The notes: generated by a model not told the origin, from the letters alone. Shown: positions 9,672 through 19,264, counted from the first letter of the stretch. The stretch: DNA of 64,000 bases from Daejeonella sp. (GCF_030695525.1 NZ_JAUYSS010000048.1:1-64000), one strand, 5' to 3'. Numbers and translations: made by a program.

Positions 9672-9941
9672 CGAATTTATCTTGCATAACGCCTAAGTAA
9701 ATTCGCAAGTCTGAAATCCCGACTTGCGAAATCACTAACCGAGCGGAAAGTAGATTTCGTCAGTCACATACTAATTGGGCGACTGACGAATTTATCTTGC
9801 ATGACGCCTATGTAAATTCGCAAGTCAGATTCCCCGACTCGCGAAATCACCTAACCGATCTGAAAGTAGATTTCGCCTTCGCTTGTTAATTGGGCGACTG
9901 ACGAATTTATCTTGCATGACGCCTATGTAAATTCGCAAGTC
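9666..9941. repeat. REP-like hairpin array downstream of the RAYT gene
   Basis: Five units: 9666-9711, 9721-9765, 9781-9826, a degenerate copy near 9836-9885, and 9896-9941. Units of type 1 (GACTGACGAATTTA ... TAAATTCGCAAGTC) alternate with units of type 2 (GACTTGCGAAATC ... GATTTCGTCAGTC). Type 2 is roughly type 1 in inverted orientation, so the array is BIME-like. The stem foot is asymmetric (GACTGACG against GACTTGCG), as in REPs recognised by RAYTs. This fills the gap between the RAYT gene and the flippase gene. Confidence 0.85.
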
Positions 9942-9970
9942 AGATTTCCTGTTAAACGAACCCACCTTAA

Positions 9971-11302
9971 TCACGATCCTTTCAGGTATTTCCTGAAGAA
10001 TTCAGGATAGAATTGCCAGGCATAAATAAACGTATTCCTGATACTCACATTCAGTTCTTTCTTCAGGATACTTTGACCGATGAAAAAACCGATGATATGC
10101 GCCGCCAGGGTGGCATAGGCAGCCCCGAGTACCCCAAATCTGCTGATGAAAATATAGTTTAATCCTATATTTATAGAGGTAACCACCAATACCACAAAAA
10201 ATGTCAGCCGGGTTTTCCCTATGGAGTCCAGTATATTCCCAAATTGCCTGCCATAAGGAGTAAAAAGGCAGTAAAGTAGCGTAATATGAAGCAGTGGAAT
10301 AGTATCCTTATAGTTTGTGCCGGCAACCAGTGTGACAACAAAATCCGAAAACAGGTAAAGAAATATAATCCCCGGAATCAGCAATGCGATCAGGGTTCCC
10401 ACTGATTTCTCATACAGGTACTTAATGCCAACTTTTCCTTCGGTCACCATACGCTTTGCACTTTGAGGAAAGACAATTACTGCAACTGCATTGGTTGGTA
10501 TGTCGAGCAGATTAGTGATTCTGACAGCCACATTAAAAGCACCTGCCTGAACAGGCGAAAGAATTGCCCCCAGCATCATCTGGTCAACAGTAACCGAAAG
10601 AATAGAACTTACTGAGGTTCCAAAAGCATATTTCCCGTAATTAAATAACTTTCTAATCCAGTCGGTATAGATTCTAAAAGAAATGGATAGATAGGGTCTG
10701 ACCAGGAAAAAAGATATAAGTGTCCCCGTAAGGTTGGTGCCTATCTGTACATAGACCAGATCGATGAGGTTGATATTGAGATTGTAAAAATAACAAATAG
10801 CCACATAAGAAAAGAAACCCAATTGCATGATGAAAGAGCTCAGAAAAATGCTTCTGAATTTGAGGTTCGCCTGAAGAATACAGTTAAATTGGGTCAGTAT
10901 ACCAGAAATGACAAAGGTTATACAATAGGTATTGAAGATTTTAACCAGTTCGGGAGCTTTCCAAATTGCTGAAAGAATGCTTCCAAATCCAAGAATGAAC
11001 ATGATGCAAATCAGACTTAGAATTCCACTGATAGTGAATGAGGCTGCTGTAATCTTATGATGCTCACTTTTATCCTCGGCTGCAATGAACCTGATCAATG
11101 CGTTTTGAAGCAGTCCTCCTCTGACGGTCTCTATGATCGTGGTAGTTACCATGAATAGTACCCAAACCCCGTAATCATTTGGCCCCAGAATTCTAAGTAG
11201 TATATAAAAACTTCCTATACTAAAAAAAACGCCGGATAGATTCTGTAGCAGTGAAAAAAAACCTGCTCTGATCCAGTAAAGATCCTTATTGAAGATCTTC
11301 AT
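9971..11302 (-). CDS. Wzx-type oligosaccharide flippase
   Basis: 443 residues with about 12-14 hydrophobic segments spread over the whole length, matching the polysaccharide biosynthesis/MATE-like flippase family (start IFNKDLYWIRAGFFSLLQN, then repeated small-residue-rich helices). It would flip undecaprenyl-linked repeat units across the inner membrane. The start ATG shares a base with the upstream gene's stop (TAATG at 11300-11304), which indicates translational coupling. It is the last gene of a GT2 / two-domain GT / flippase group and the only Wzx candidate for the locus. Confidence 0.85.
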   Translation of the reverse strand: MKIFNKDLYWIRAGFFSLLQNLSGVFFSIGSFYILLRILGPNDYGVWVLFMVTTTIIETVRGGLLQNALIRFIAAEDKSEHHKITAASFTISGILSLICIMFILGFGSILSAIWKAPELVKIFNTYCITFVISGILTQFNCILQANLKFRSIFLSSFIMQLGFFSYVAICYFYNLNINLIDLVYVQIGTNLTGTLISFFLVRPYLSISFRIYTDWIRKLFNYGKYAFGTSVSSILSVTVDQMMLGAILSPVQAGAFNVAVRITNLLDIPTNAVAVIVFPQSAKRMVTEGKVGIKYLYEKSVGTLIALLIPGIIFLYLFSDFVVTLVAGTNYKDTIPLLHITLLYCLFTPYGRQFGNILDSIGKTRLTFFVVLVVTSINIGLNYIFISRFGVLGAAYATLAAHIIGFFIGQSILKKELNVSIRNTFIYAWQFYPEFFRKYLKGS

Positions 11303-13113
11303 TACCGGGATTGGGGTTTTTCAACATACAGGTAAGTATCAATATGCTTGAACAGTTCATCATCGCTTTTTGCATGGTAGATTATTGCACCTGAAAGTTT
11401 TGGGTATAGTTTCTGATAACATTTAAAATGATGTTCAGGGCCTTTTTTTGAAAGGATCAGGTTTATACCTCCAAAATAACTTGCCAGAGTTGCTGTTCCC
11501 CCATGGGTTGAAATAAAATGGCTGGCATTTGCATAAACCATCAGTTGCAGATGATTGAAGTTAGTTGCATTGGCCTTATTTTCGTTAAATAAAGTTTCCA
11601 TAAGGATGACCTCCGGATGTTCCTCCTCAAGCCATTCAAATTCATGAAGGTCATAAATTACACTATCATCGACTGTAATATTTTGTGATCTCGGGCGATT
11701 ATAGATGATTGTATATTGGTCTCTTAGCCTTTTAATGATTTTGTCCAGTACAGGAATACTGAGGAAGCTGACAGGAACATCATCCCATTCCATATTATAA
11801 CGGTTTGCAATAATCAGGATTGGTTTATCATACACGTAAATTGTATTCTGATAGGTTTGTTTAAATGGCACCTTTTCCCATTTTTTAATATTGTAATCCT
11901 GGCTGTAGAGTATACGGGGGATTTCGAAATTGTAATTTCCTTCATTTGAGCGTTCTTCAAATGCCTCTTCATGATCCCTTGAAAAAAAGTATAACTCTTT
12001 AGAATATTTTGATGAACGTGTTTTATCCAGTGTGCCATTTTTAAAATGCCAGTAAGCGAATGGAAGGACGAACTGTAATTCAGGAGCAAATTCGCCATTG
12101 AACGAAATGGTTTTATAGTTCTTGCGGATAAAAAAATCCTTGACCAAATACCTTAGTTGGACAATCTGACAATAATAAGTATCCTTATAAAATTGCATGT
12201 ACTCTCTGGAAACACCTGAATACCTGATTCTGACATAAAGACTCAAAAACTTATTTAGTACTGCCTTGGAAAGGTCAATAAAACTGTTGCTTTCTTTTCT
12301 GAGTTTTGCAATATCTGATTGGATAGCAAAACCATGGCTGGTTCTAAGAAAACGGAGGTCATAATTATACCTGAATTGGCGATAGATATCTCTGACAAAT
12401 TTTATCAGGGGATTTTTGCTCAGCGTCAATGTCCCCCGAATTGTTGTACTTGGCTCTTCCTCCGGATTTATTTGTTTGAACAGGCTCTTGTATTCGTTAT
12501 AGAAAAGTCCTTTGCCCCTCTGCTGGAGAAAGGCTATACACATTCGGTACTCAGAACGGTCAACACTCACCTGCTCAGTGTAAGGACCGAATTTTTCAAT
12601 AAAATTTGATCTTCTCAAGTGTGGATGGTCACTGTAAAAATAGATTTTACGGTAATTTAATGACCAGGGTTTATAGTGCATTTGAGAAAAACCTTTTTCA
12701 AACGGAACGAGATGCGGGTATTTGATATAGGAATAAAAGCGGATGATATCCAGATCTTTATTTTTCTCTATGATTTCCAGTGCATCTTTAAACGGCTCCC
12801 CAAAAGTGGGTAGAGGTACGAAATCTTCCTGAACGTAGAGTGTATAGGGTAATGTAACCGCAGCTTGCCCTTTATTGATATTATTCCCCAGCCCACTATT
12901 AACTTCAGTTGTAACCAGTTTAAAATCAAAGTGGCTTTGAAGTTCTTTGATAGCATCCAAATGTTCGTCTAAACTTCCATCATCTGAAACAATAATTTCT
13001 TCAAAATTGTATTTAAGGTCTCTGCAGGTTTGCAGTAGACGCTCGAGTGAGCTGCTGCGATTATAATGGGTAATGAGTAAACTGACGTCTTTAAAAAAGT
13101 AGTCTGAAGTCAT
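11302..13113 (-). CDS. Two-domain glycosyltransferase: GT2 plus C-terminal GT-B-like domain
   Basis: 603 residues, about twice a single GT2. Residues 1-300 carry a GT-A fold: VSLLITHYNR, VSDDGS (acidic pair at 44-45) and YVQEDF (95-97) in place of the usual DxD. Residues about 410-603 look like a separate domain of another type, with ILIIANRYNMEW, a predicted Rossmann-like half, and ISTHGGTATLASYFGG near residue 545, recalling nucleotide-binding loops of GT61-like or other GT-B enzymes. The middle is basic and Tyr-rich. It is coupled to the flippase downstream and lies 24 bp after the next GT2. The identity of the C-terminal domain is uncertain. Confidence 0.75.
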   Translation of the reverse strand: MTSDYFFKDVSLLITHYNRSSSLERLLQTCRDLKYNFEEIIVSDDGSLDEHLDAIKELQSHFDFKLVTTEVNSGLGNNINKGQAAVTLPYTLYVQEDFVPLPTFGEPFKDALEIIEKNKDLDIIRFYSYIKYPHLVPFEKGFSQMHYKPWSLNYRKIYFYSDHPHLRRSNFIEKFGPYTEQVSVDRSEYRMCIAFLQQRGKGLFYNEYKSLFKQINPEEEPSTTIRGTLTLSKNPLIKFVRDIYRQFRYNYDLRFLRTSHGFAIQSDIAKLRKESNSFIDLSKAVLNKFLSLYVRIRYSGVSREYMQFYKDTYYCQIVQLRYLVKDFFIRKNYKTISFNGEFAPELQFVLPFAYWHFKNGTLDKTRSSKYSKELYFFSRDHEEAFEERSNEGNYNFEIPRILYSQDYNIKKWEKVPFKQTYQNTIYVYDKPILIIANRYNMEWDDVPVSFLSIPVLDKIIKRLRDQYTIIYNRPRSQNITVDDSVIYDLHEFEWLEEEHPEVILMETLFNENKANATNFNHLQLMVYANASHFISTHGGTATLASYFGGINLILSKKGPEHHFKCYQKLYPKLSGAIIYHAKSDDELFKHIDTYLYVEKPQSR

Positions 13114-13137
13114 AGTATCTGCAGATCAGGAGTTTCC

Positions 13138-13986
13138 TTAGGATTTTTTATTATCTGGTAATCTTGAATGCAAATTATAAAAAAAACGTTTAAGTTCTTT
13201 GAAGAAGCGAATAATAAGCGCGCCAGAGATACTTCCATCAAGCCGAAGGGTTCGGATCCCTGTCCAGGTTCTGGCTTTTTTTGCTTTTACCTGTTTGATC
13301 TTTCCGTATTTCATCAGGTCAAGGCAGAGTTGCCCGTCTTCACCTCTCCGGTTAATTTTTATAAAACCAACCTTCAGGCCATACTCTTTAAGATATCCCA
13401 TGCTCATTCCGTAAGCATTGAAATAGGGTCTGTTAACATGCCTGAATTCTGCAATGATATCTTTCATCAATTCGAAAATGCTCAGTTTCCAGCGCGGATA
13501 CCCTGGTTCACTAATAAAGGAATACCGGCCATATACACACACCACTTCAGGCTGCGATAGAACGCTGATCATTTCATCAAGCCAGCTATCAGGATACAGA
13601 CAGTCGGCATCACCCATTAAGATATACTTACCCAATGCATTTTCCTGTCCGAGTTGCCTTGCGGGTCCGCAACCCTGTACTTCTTCAAAAAATGATTTTA
13701 TATGTAATTGATCGAGGGTTTTTTGTGTCTGATCAGTGGAATTATTATTAACTACAATGATTTCGAAAGGAATAGTACTTTTTAATTTTGAAAGACTTGC
13801 GATACATCTAAGGATATTTACTTCCTCATTCCATGCGGCAATTACTATACTAACTAAAGGGGATTTACTTTGAATTCTGTCAAGATCAATGTTCACAGAT
13901 TCAAATACATCAGCGGGTATTTCATTAAAAGTCGCAAAAGAGTATTGAAACTGATTTAACCAATCTGGATTCTTAAAAAAATTCAT
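13138..13986 (-). CDS. GT2 family glycosyltransferase
   Basis: 282 residues. The GT-A core begins at about residue 43 with LVSIVIAAWNEE, then FEIIVVNNNSTDQT, and the metal-binding DAD at residues 126-128 (MGDADCLYPD). The CGPARQLGQENALGKY segment is typical of GT2 enzymes. There is no C-terminal membrane anchor, so it is likely cytosolic and membrane-associated. It is the first gene of the minus-strand group running to the flippase. It is expected to add one sugar to the lipid-linked repeat unit; the specificity cannot be read. Confidence 0.85.
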   Translation of the reverse strand: MNFFKNPDWLNQFQYSFATFNEIPADVFESVNIDLDRIQSKSPLVSIVIAAWNEEVNILRCIASLSKLKSTIPFEIIVVNNNSTDQTQKTLDQLHIKSFFEEVQGCGPARQLGQENALGKYILMGDADCLYPDSWLDEMISVLSQPEVVCVYGRYSFISEPGYPRWKLSIFELMKDIIAEFRHVNRPYFNAYGMSMGYLKEYGLKVGFIKINRRGEDGQLCLDLMKYGKIKQVKAKKARTWTGIRTLRLDGSISGALIIRFFKELKRFFYNLHSRLPDNKKS

Positions 13987-14322
13987 TATCTACATCCATT
14001 TAATAGGGTTTATGTTGAATAGCTATCAAAAGCTGGTACCTTATCCTAAACTGAAACCAAAGAAATAACATTCTTAGGTGTAATTTCTTCATTGATTCAA
14101 AAAATCCGGCTCTTATTACCTGCAAAAACCTTACCATCTTGCATTGTAAAATTTACCTATAAAGATAATTTTATTGATAAGACCAATAACTCATTAATTT
14201 CTGAAATATTTTATTCACATATATTGTTAATCTATAAATATTTTATTCAATTAAGAGTTTTCAATCTAAAAAGTTTATTTTGTTTTTCAATTGGTCCTAT
14301 AGTTCAAAGAGAAAAATATGTT
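13987..14322. other. Divergent intergenic region between GT2 and GT4 genes
   Basis: 336 bp, strongly AT-rich, lying between two divergently transcribed glycosyltransferase genes, so promoters for both should be here. I see no clean TAnnTTTG element on the plus side and no hairpin. A frame open from a TTG at 14092 runs through 14092-14322, but its composition (Ile/Phe/Lys/Tyr-rich, no family motif) argues that it is untranslated leader. Confidence 0.5.
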
Positions 14323-15498
14323 ATGTTGCCAAATCTTTCAGTTTATATTTTAGGTAATTACAGGCCTGGCATGGCCGATGGACTGGCCGAATTCAATTTC
14401 CAAAACGTTAATGCGCTGAAAGATAGCATTGATTTTCATTTTGTAGAATTTGATGATTCAGTAGAGATTGGCTTTTACGATTCAAGCACTATTGATCAGA
14501 TCCGGATTCATCGATTTGGCTCAAAAGGATTTCTTGCCCTGAAGCTCTCCGGTGAGTTTAAGAGATGGCTAAGTGAACTGACTGTGAAAAATTCAGTTTT
14601 TCATCTCAATCATATTTATAATTTTAATAACTATTTGGTTGCCAGATTATTAGTTCATTATAAGATTCCTTACCTGATAACACCTCATGATGCTTATGTT
14701 TATTGTAAAGTTTTCAGATCGAATCGGCCTTTAGTCAAAAGGTTATATCGGGATCTTTTTGTATACTTCATCGATAAATATGTATTTGATCATGCATCTT
14801 ATATTCATGCATTAACTAATCAATGTATTCCTTGTTTACGATTGCTTACTTCCCGTCCGATTATGGCGGTTGGTAATCAGGTGAAAGATATGCACCTTAC
14901 TTTGGACATGAATATCATGGAAGACCGGATATGTTTTATTGGCCGGTCTGATATTTACCAGAAGGGAATTGACCGGGTTTTGGCAGGGTTCAGCCTGTTT
15001 GTTAAGTCACAAAATGTCGCTTCATCGATTAGTTTAACAATTGTTGGACCGGCTGATCCTGAATCAGATCAATTAAGACAGGAACTTTGCAGGGATCTTG
15101 AGCTTGAAATAGGCAGGCAGGTTGTGTTTGCAGGTAAAGTTCAGGAAGTAGAGCGGAACAGGATTCTTAGCATATCGAAGGTATATATTCATCTTTCAAG
15201 ATTTGAAGGTTTTGGATTGAGTGTAATTCAGGCATTATCGGCATTTAAGCCTGTGATAGTTTCTAAACAGGTTCCGACTTCGGATGTTATAAGAGATTAT
15301 AAGGCTGGTATTGTGGTAGATAGTCTGACAGAAATCGCAGATGCTATTGCTTTTATTTTTGCGCTTTCGGATCAGGAGTACCTGCAAATGGCCAGAAATG
15401 CAAGACGTTGTTATGAGGAACAATTTCATCCGGATGTGATCAGGCCAAAATTACTTGATCTTTATCAGAGGGCAGCTTCAGTGGCTGACACCAAGTAG
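14323..15498 (+). CDS. GT4 family glycosyltransferase
   Basis: I choose the ATG at 14323 (391 residues), because MLPNLSVYILGNYRPGMADG begins a standard GT-B N-terminal strand and AAAGAGAAA lies upstream. A TTG at 14092 in the same frame would add 77 atypical residues. The C-terminal domain shows ICFIGRSDIYQKGIDRVL, VFAGKV and SRFEGFGLSVIQALSAFKPV. The GT4 E-x7-E signature is present as E-x7-Q (EGFGLSVIQ), so the second acidic residue is replaced. It is transcribed against its GT2 neighbour and followed 84 bp later by a methyltransferase on the same strand. Confidence 0.85.
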   Translation: MLPNLSVYILGNYRPGMADGLAEFNFQNVNALKDSIDFHFVEFDDSVEIGFYDSSTIDQIRIHRFGSKGFLALKLSGEFKRWLSELTVKNSVFHLNHIYNFNNYLVARLLVHYKIPYLITPHDAYVYCKVFRSNRPLVKRLYRDLFVYFIDKYVFDHASYIHALTNQCIPCLRLLTSRPIMAVGNQVKDMHLTLDMNIMEDRICFIGRSDIYQKGIDRVLAGFSLFVKSQNVASSISLTIVGPADPESDQLRQELCRDLELEIGRQVVFAGKVQEVERNRILSISKVYIHLSRFEGFGLSVIQALSAFKPVIVSKQVPTSDVIRDYKAGIVVDSLTEIADAIAFIFALSDQEYLQMARNARRCYEEQFHPDVIRPKLLDLYQRAASVADTK

Positions 15499-15582
15499 TT
15501 TATGGAGTATTACAATCCCCTGTGACGCTTTATTTATTTTTTAAATTTATTAATTAACGTATCTTTATGAGATAATATCACG

Positions 15583-16314
15583 ATGAAATTAAGGAATCCC
15601 AGTTCAAGATTTGACCTCTCCATAAAACCTACAGACAGGGTACTTGAAGTTGGTGGGGGGCACAATCCTCATCCCCGTGCGAATGTTGTTGTTGATAAAT
15701 TTGTTGATTCCAATTATCACCGCAGTGGCGATATAAAAGTCTTAATCCACCAGCAATTTCTAAGTGCTGATGGTGAGGAGCTACCATTTGAAGATAAGTC
15801 CTTTGACTACGTAATATGTGCCCAGGTGCTGGAACATGTCGATGATCCAATCCGTTTTGTAAAGGAGCAGGTTAGGGTTTCTTCAATGGGCTATATGGAA
15901 ACCCCTTCCATTATCGGCGAATTTTTAATCCCAAAGGAATCCCATCGCTGGATTTTGCAGGAAATTGATAATAAGATCGTAATGTACGATAAAGAGCAGA
16001 TCGGATTTAGACCAATCATGGATTTTGGCTACGTGTTTCAGGAGTTTCTGCCAAAAAATTCTTTAGGGTTCAAAATCATGCAGCAAACTCATAGCGAGTT
16101 GACCATGATGAAATATGAATGGCAAGATGATCTTGAAATTCTGGTGAACCCCGACAGTTCTTATTACCGCGATTTTTTCACCAAGCCATGGGACGAAGAA
16201 GCTTGCAACAGGTTTTTATACAAGCGGACTTTAGGTAAGGAAGCTCTGTCGAGTTTTTCAGCATTTCTTGATATATGCCGCTCGGTATTTAAAAGCAAGG
16301 TGCTTCGAAGATAA
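15583..16314 (+). CDS. Class I SAM-dependent methyltransferase
   Basis: 243 residues. Motif I is VLEVGGGHNPHPRANVVVDKF (about residues 20-40), the acidic loop LPFEDKSFDYVICAQVLEHVDDP gives motifs IV/V, and METPSII resembles the family's usual post-motif strand. This Methyltransf_11-type protein sits among glycosyltransferases, so methylation of a sugar or of a glycan end is the likely role; that is inference from context. It converges with the GT4 gene on the other strand with 6 bp between the stops, leaving no room for separate terminators. Confidence 0.8.
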   Translation: MKLRNPSSRFDLSIKPTDRVLEVGGGHNPHPRANVVVDKFVDSNYHRSGDIKVLIHQQFLSADGEELPFEDKSFDYVICAQVLEHVDDPIRFVKEQVRVSSMGYMETPSIIGEFLIPKESHRWILQEIDNKIVMYDKEQIGFRPIMDFGYVFQEFLPKNSLGFKIMQQTHSELTMMKYEWQDDLEILVNPDSSYYRDFFTKPWDEEACNRFLYKRTLGKEALSSFSAFLDICRSVFKSKVLRR

Positions 16315-16320
16315 TGCGGC

Positions 16321-17532
16321 TTAGGATTTTCTGTTTTTAAGTGCATTATACATCAGTTCCGCAATCTCCTCTCCCCGTTTCTCCCAGGTGTTCTCTTTTG
16401 CAACAGTAATTCTGGCCTGTTTTAAATGAAGGTTATCTGTTTTAAGGGTATCTTCAATGGCATTGGAAAATGAAATAGAATCCCTGCAAAATGAAACCAT
16501 ACCATGTGTGAATTCTTCAAGATCAGGATTGAAATCAGTAGCAATGACAGGTTTTCCGGCTCCCAGATATTCAAATAATTTTAACGGGAAAATTGTCCTG
16601 CTGACTTCATCTTTTTTGAAGGGGATAATGGCTATATCGAATCCCTTAATTAATCCGGGCATATCCTGAAAAGGCAATCGCCCGATGTAATGCAAATTTG
16701 GAGTTTTAAGGAACCATTCAGGCACAAATTCTGGCATCAGCGGACCAGCAAATACAAAGCTCTTGTCAGGGTTAGCATCAATAACTTGCTTGATCAGATC
16801 ATAATTAAATCGTCTTTCAATGCTTCCTGCGTATCCAATTACTGGTCTTTTTATTCTATCTAAATGATGATTTATTTTAAGGCCATCGTCCAGGGCTTTT
16901 GAACTATGCTCAATATCGGCCGCATTGGGTATGAAATAGGTGTTGGGGTTCTGTTGTTTCTTGTCGTCATAGAGCATTCTGCTTGTACAAATGACCAGAT
17001 CACTTTTTAATACAAGTTCATTCTCGGAGATAATTCCGTGCTTCATATCATAGGGGATGATCATCGGATCTACACAGTGATATACACTAAGTGCCGGTTT
17101 GAGTGGATCAGCAATTCCCGGATAATGGAAGTTGAATGAATTGATATATATATAATCCCTGATCTTGTTTTTTCTGATGGCCATTTTCATCCGCTTCCGG
17201 ATAAGAAATTCATTAAATCGAAGAATCGAGCGGTATATTTTTCCTTCGGGAAGGAAATTTATGCTAATTAAAGGCGGACTGATGATGATTTTTAGATTTT
17301 CATCCTTGTCTGAAATGATGCCATCTGAAAATGGAGAAAAGTATTTTTTGCGTGCCTCTATCAGTTTACTGTTCTTCTTGTTGAAATAATCTTTCCAGGT
17401 GATGGGGTAGTCTATGTAATAAACAAAATTGTTTTTGGAAAGTTCTCTTGCAATATTAAAACTTGTTGACTGATCAGGACCATCAAATTTTGTCGCACCC
17501 AGAATAAAAATGTGTTTACCTTTCAGAATCAT
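16321..17532 (-). CDS. GT-B (GT4-like) glycosyltransferase
   Basis: 403 residues. The N-terminal domain begins HIFILGATKFDGPDQSTSFN; the C-terminal domain contains RPVIGYAGSIERRFNYDLI, LHYIGRLPFQDMPGLIKGFD and a donor-site segment PLKLFEYLGAGKPVIATDF. This is like the TuaH/teichuronic-type glycosyltransferases of EPS clusters. Its start overlaps the stop of the upstream acetyltransferase by 4 bp (17529-17532), so the two are translationally coupled. It is the last gene of the long minus-strand EPS run that begins at 26490. Confidence 0.85.
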   Translation of the reverse strand: MILKGKHIFILGATKFDGPDQSTSFNIARELSKNNFVYYIDYPITWKDYFNKKNSKLIEARKKYFSPFSDGIISDKDENLKIIISPPLISINFLPEGKIYRSILRFNEFLIRKRMKMAIRKNKIRDYIYINSFNFHYPGIADPLKPALSVYHCVDPMIIPYDMKHGIISENELVLKSDLVICTSRMLYDDKKQQNPNTYFIPNAADIEHSSKALDDGLKINHHLDRIKRPVIGYAGSIERRFNYDLIKQVIDANPDKSFVFAGPLMPEFVPEWFLKTPNLHYIGRLPFQDMPGLIKGFDIAIIPFKKDEVSRTIFPLKLFEYLGAGKPVIATDFNPDLEEFTHGMVSFCRDSISFSNAIEDTLKTDNLHLKQARITVAKENTWEKRGEEIAELMYNALKNRKS

Positions 17533-18149
17533 GGTTTAACTTTTTCCCATACCCTCGTTTCAGGGTTGTACTGTTTCACGATTCTGGCGGGATTCCCAAC
17601 GGCAACACAATATGCCGGAAGATCCTTGGTTACAATACTTCCTGCACCAATAATGGTATGCCGGCCGATACTGACTCCGGCGGTGATCACAGAATTTGCA
17701 CCTACCCACACATTTTCTGCAATGCTGATCTTAGAAGTACTAACCTTTTGCATAGTAGGAGGGGTCTCAATATCCTCATAGCTATGATTCATTCCTGAAA
17801 TGACTACATTTTGAGCCGTCATCACATGATCTTCGATCTCTACAGGTCCGATAATAACGTTTGAAACCCCAATAAATGACCTGCTACCAATCAACACATC
17901 CCCAACACCGTTATTGATTGTTGTAAAATCCTCGATAACTGAATAAGCACCCAATTCAAAGTTTTTATATGGAAACAAATCCATTTTGGTCCTCCAACGT
18001 ATGATAGAGCCTTTACCCCTGGTATGTTTGAATGGGTTGAGAAACATTCTTACCCATAAACGAGGACGATATTGATTGGGTGAAATAAGTGCCCAGCGGG
18101 CAACTTTCTTCAATGAATCATTAGATCTGATCAGGGATGTGAGCGACAT
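17529..18149 (-). CDS. Hexapeptide-repeat (LbH) O-acyltransferase
   Basis: 206 residues. The second half is a left-handed beta-helix of hexapeptide repeats (VLIGSRSFIGVSNVIIG, VWVGANSVITAGVSIGRHTI, IGAGSIVTKDLPAYCVAVGNPARIV), as in sugar O-acetyltransferases of the WcaF/Maa type; the His in NHSYED is the likely catalytic base. It probably decorates a sugar of the repeat unit using an acyl-CoA. It overlaps the GT4 gene downstream by 4 bp and lies 11 bp after the methyltransferase gene, inside one operon. Confidence 0.85.
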   Translation of the reverse strand: MSLTSLIRSNDSLKKVARWALISPNQYRPRLWVRMFLNPFKHTRGKGSIIRWRTKMDLFPYKNFELGAYSVIEDFTTINNGVGDVLIGSRSFIGVSNVIIGPVEIEDHVMTAQNVVISGMNHSYEDIETPPTMQKVSTSKISIAENVWVGANSVITAGVSIGRHTIIGAGSIVTKDLPAYCVAVGNPARIVKQYNPETRVWEKVKP

Positions 18150-18160
18150 TTTATGGATTT

Positions 18161-19258
18161 TTATTTCTCAAATATAAACATTGGATATTCCCCTTTTCTA
18201 CCGCAAAGTTCCGGCTCTTTTTCCTCTTTAGAATAAACCCAGTTTAAAATCTGCTTTCCATAAAGGGCTGGATGTATATAGTAACGCATGAAGGGTACAC
18301 TCAGGGATCTCCAGACAGCAAGTTTAAAAGGAGGCAGATTGTCCCGGAAATAATTGTACGTATGAGCATAGAAATAAAGTCTTTTTGCAGGTTCACCCTT
18401 TCCGAGAAGCTTACCGATCAGGCCTAATAAACGATTCTTTATAAAAACAAAGCCACGAAATGGAAGCAGAAAGAGGTTCATCCAGGCTGAATGTTTATAC
18501 CAGTCGTAAACTACCACCCCTTTACCTCCCTTTGCCAGTAATCTGTATAATTCCCGGATTGCAAGTGACTGCTCATCTTTGGGGATATGATAAATGGTAT
18601 TCAGGGATACAAAACCATCCATTACATTATCCTTAAAAGGCATATTACACATATCGGCAAGAACATAGATTCCTTTTTCCCCTAATTTTTTTCTTGCTTC
18701 TGACAATGCCTGAAATGAAAAATCTACACATACCCTATACGTGTAATTTGCAGAATACTGCAGATAATCGGCATATTGCAATGCCCCGGAAGCGGCATCC
18801 AGCATAAAGGTTCCTGATGGATTCAGATAGCGGGAAACACGGTCATGGCATTTTTTTAAATATTCCTTAGAAACCTCCCTCAGGTCTTCGTAAATAACCG
18901 CATCCTCATAATTGCCTTCTTCATTTACAAACCAACCCTTCTGGTTATAAAAATTTTGAACTAATTGTTTGTCCTTATCTTTTTCTTCCTTAATGAATTT
19001 ATCAGCGGAACGAGTCAATGCAAGCTCTTTCAATAAAATCACAATGCCATTTATGATAGGATAGATGTAGGATTGATCAGTTGCAATCAGACCCTGTTCC
19101 AATTCCTTGTTCACCAATTCGCCATCAGCTTGCCAAAGCTTTTGGCTGGCTGCATCGGCCTTGAGCATCACAATTTCTTCGTCCGTCAATAATCGAAGGT
19201 CTTGTCCGCTAAGCGGACATTTTAAGATTTCAATCCAATCCATATTCATTTCTGTCAT
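18161..19258 (-). CDS. Methyltransferase with N-terminal Trm112-like domain
   Basis: 365 residues. Residues 8-80 resemble a Trm112p-like zinc-ribbon domain (IEILKCPLSGQDLRLL ... YIYPIINGIVILL), but only one Cys (Cys14) remains of the usual set. The class I methyltransferase domain follows, with motif I as LDAASGAL at 153-160 (degenerate Gly pattern) and MPFKDNVMDGFVSLNTIYHIP later. A C-terminal segment of about 100 residues with basic and aromatic clusters may contact the membrane. Such fusions occur in glycan clusters; the substrate is unknown. The start may be the ATG at residue 4 or 6. The polymerase gene upstream ends 6 bp before it. Confidence 0.75.
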   Translation of the reverse strand: MTEMNMDWIEILKCPLSGQDLRLLTDEEIVMLKADAASQKLWQADGELVNKELEQGLIATDQSYIYPIINGIVILLKELALTRSADKFIKEEKDKDKQLVQNFYNQKGWFVNEEGNYEDAVIYEDLREVSKEYLKKCHDRVSRYLNPSGTFMLDAASGALQYADYLQYSANYTYRVCVDFSFQALSEARKKLGEKGIYVLADMCNMPFKDNVMDGFVSLNTIYHIPKDEQSLAIRELYRLLAKGGKGVVVYDWYKHSAWMNLFLLPFRGFVFIKNRLLGLIGKLLGKGEPAKRLYFYAHTYNYFRDNLPPFKLAVWRSLSVPFMRYYIHPALYGKQILNWVYSKEEKEPELCGRKGEYPMFIFEK

Positions 19259-19264
19259 TTTTTT

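Noticed and set aside
14092-14322. TTG-started N-terminal extension of the GT4 gene
   Set aside because: Ile/Phe/Lys/Tyr-rich, AT-driven composition; the GT-B fold begins at the ATG 14323.
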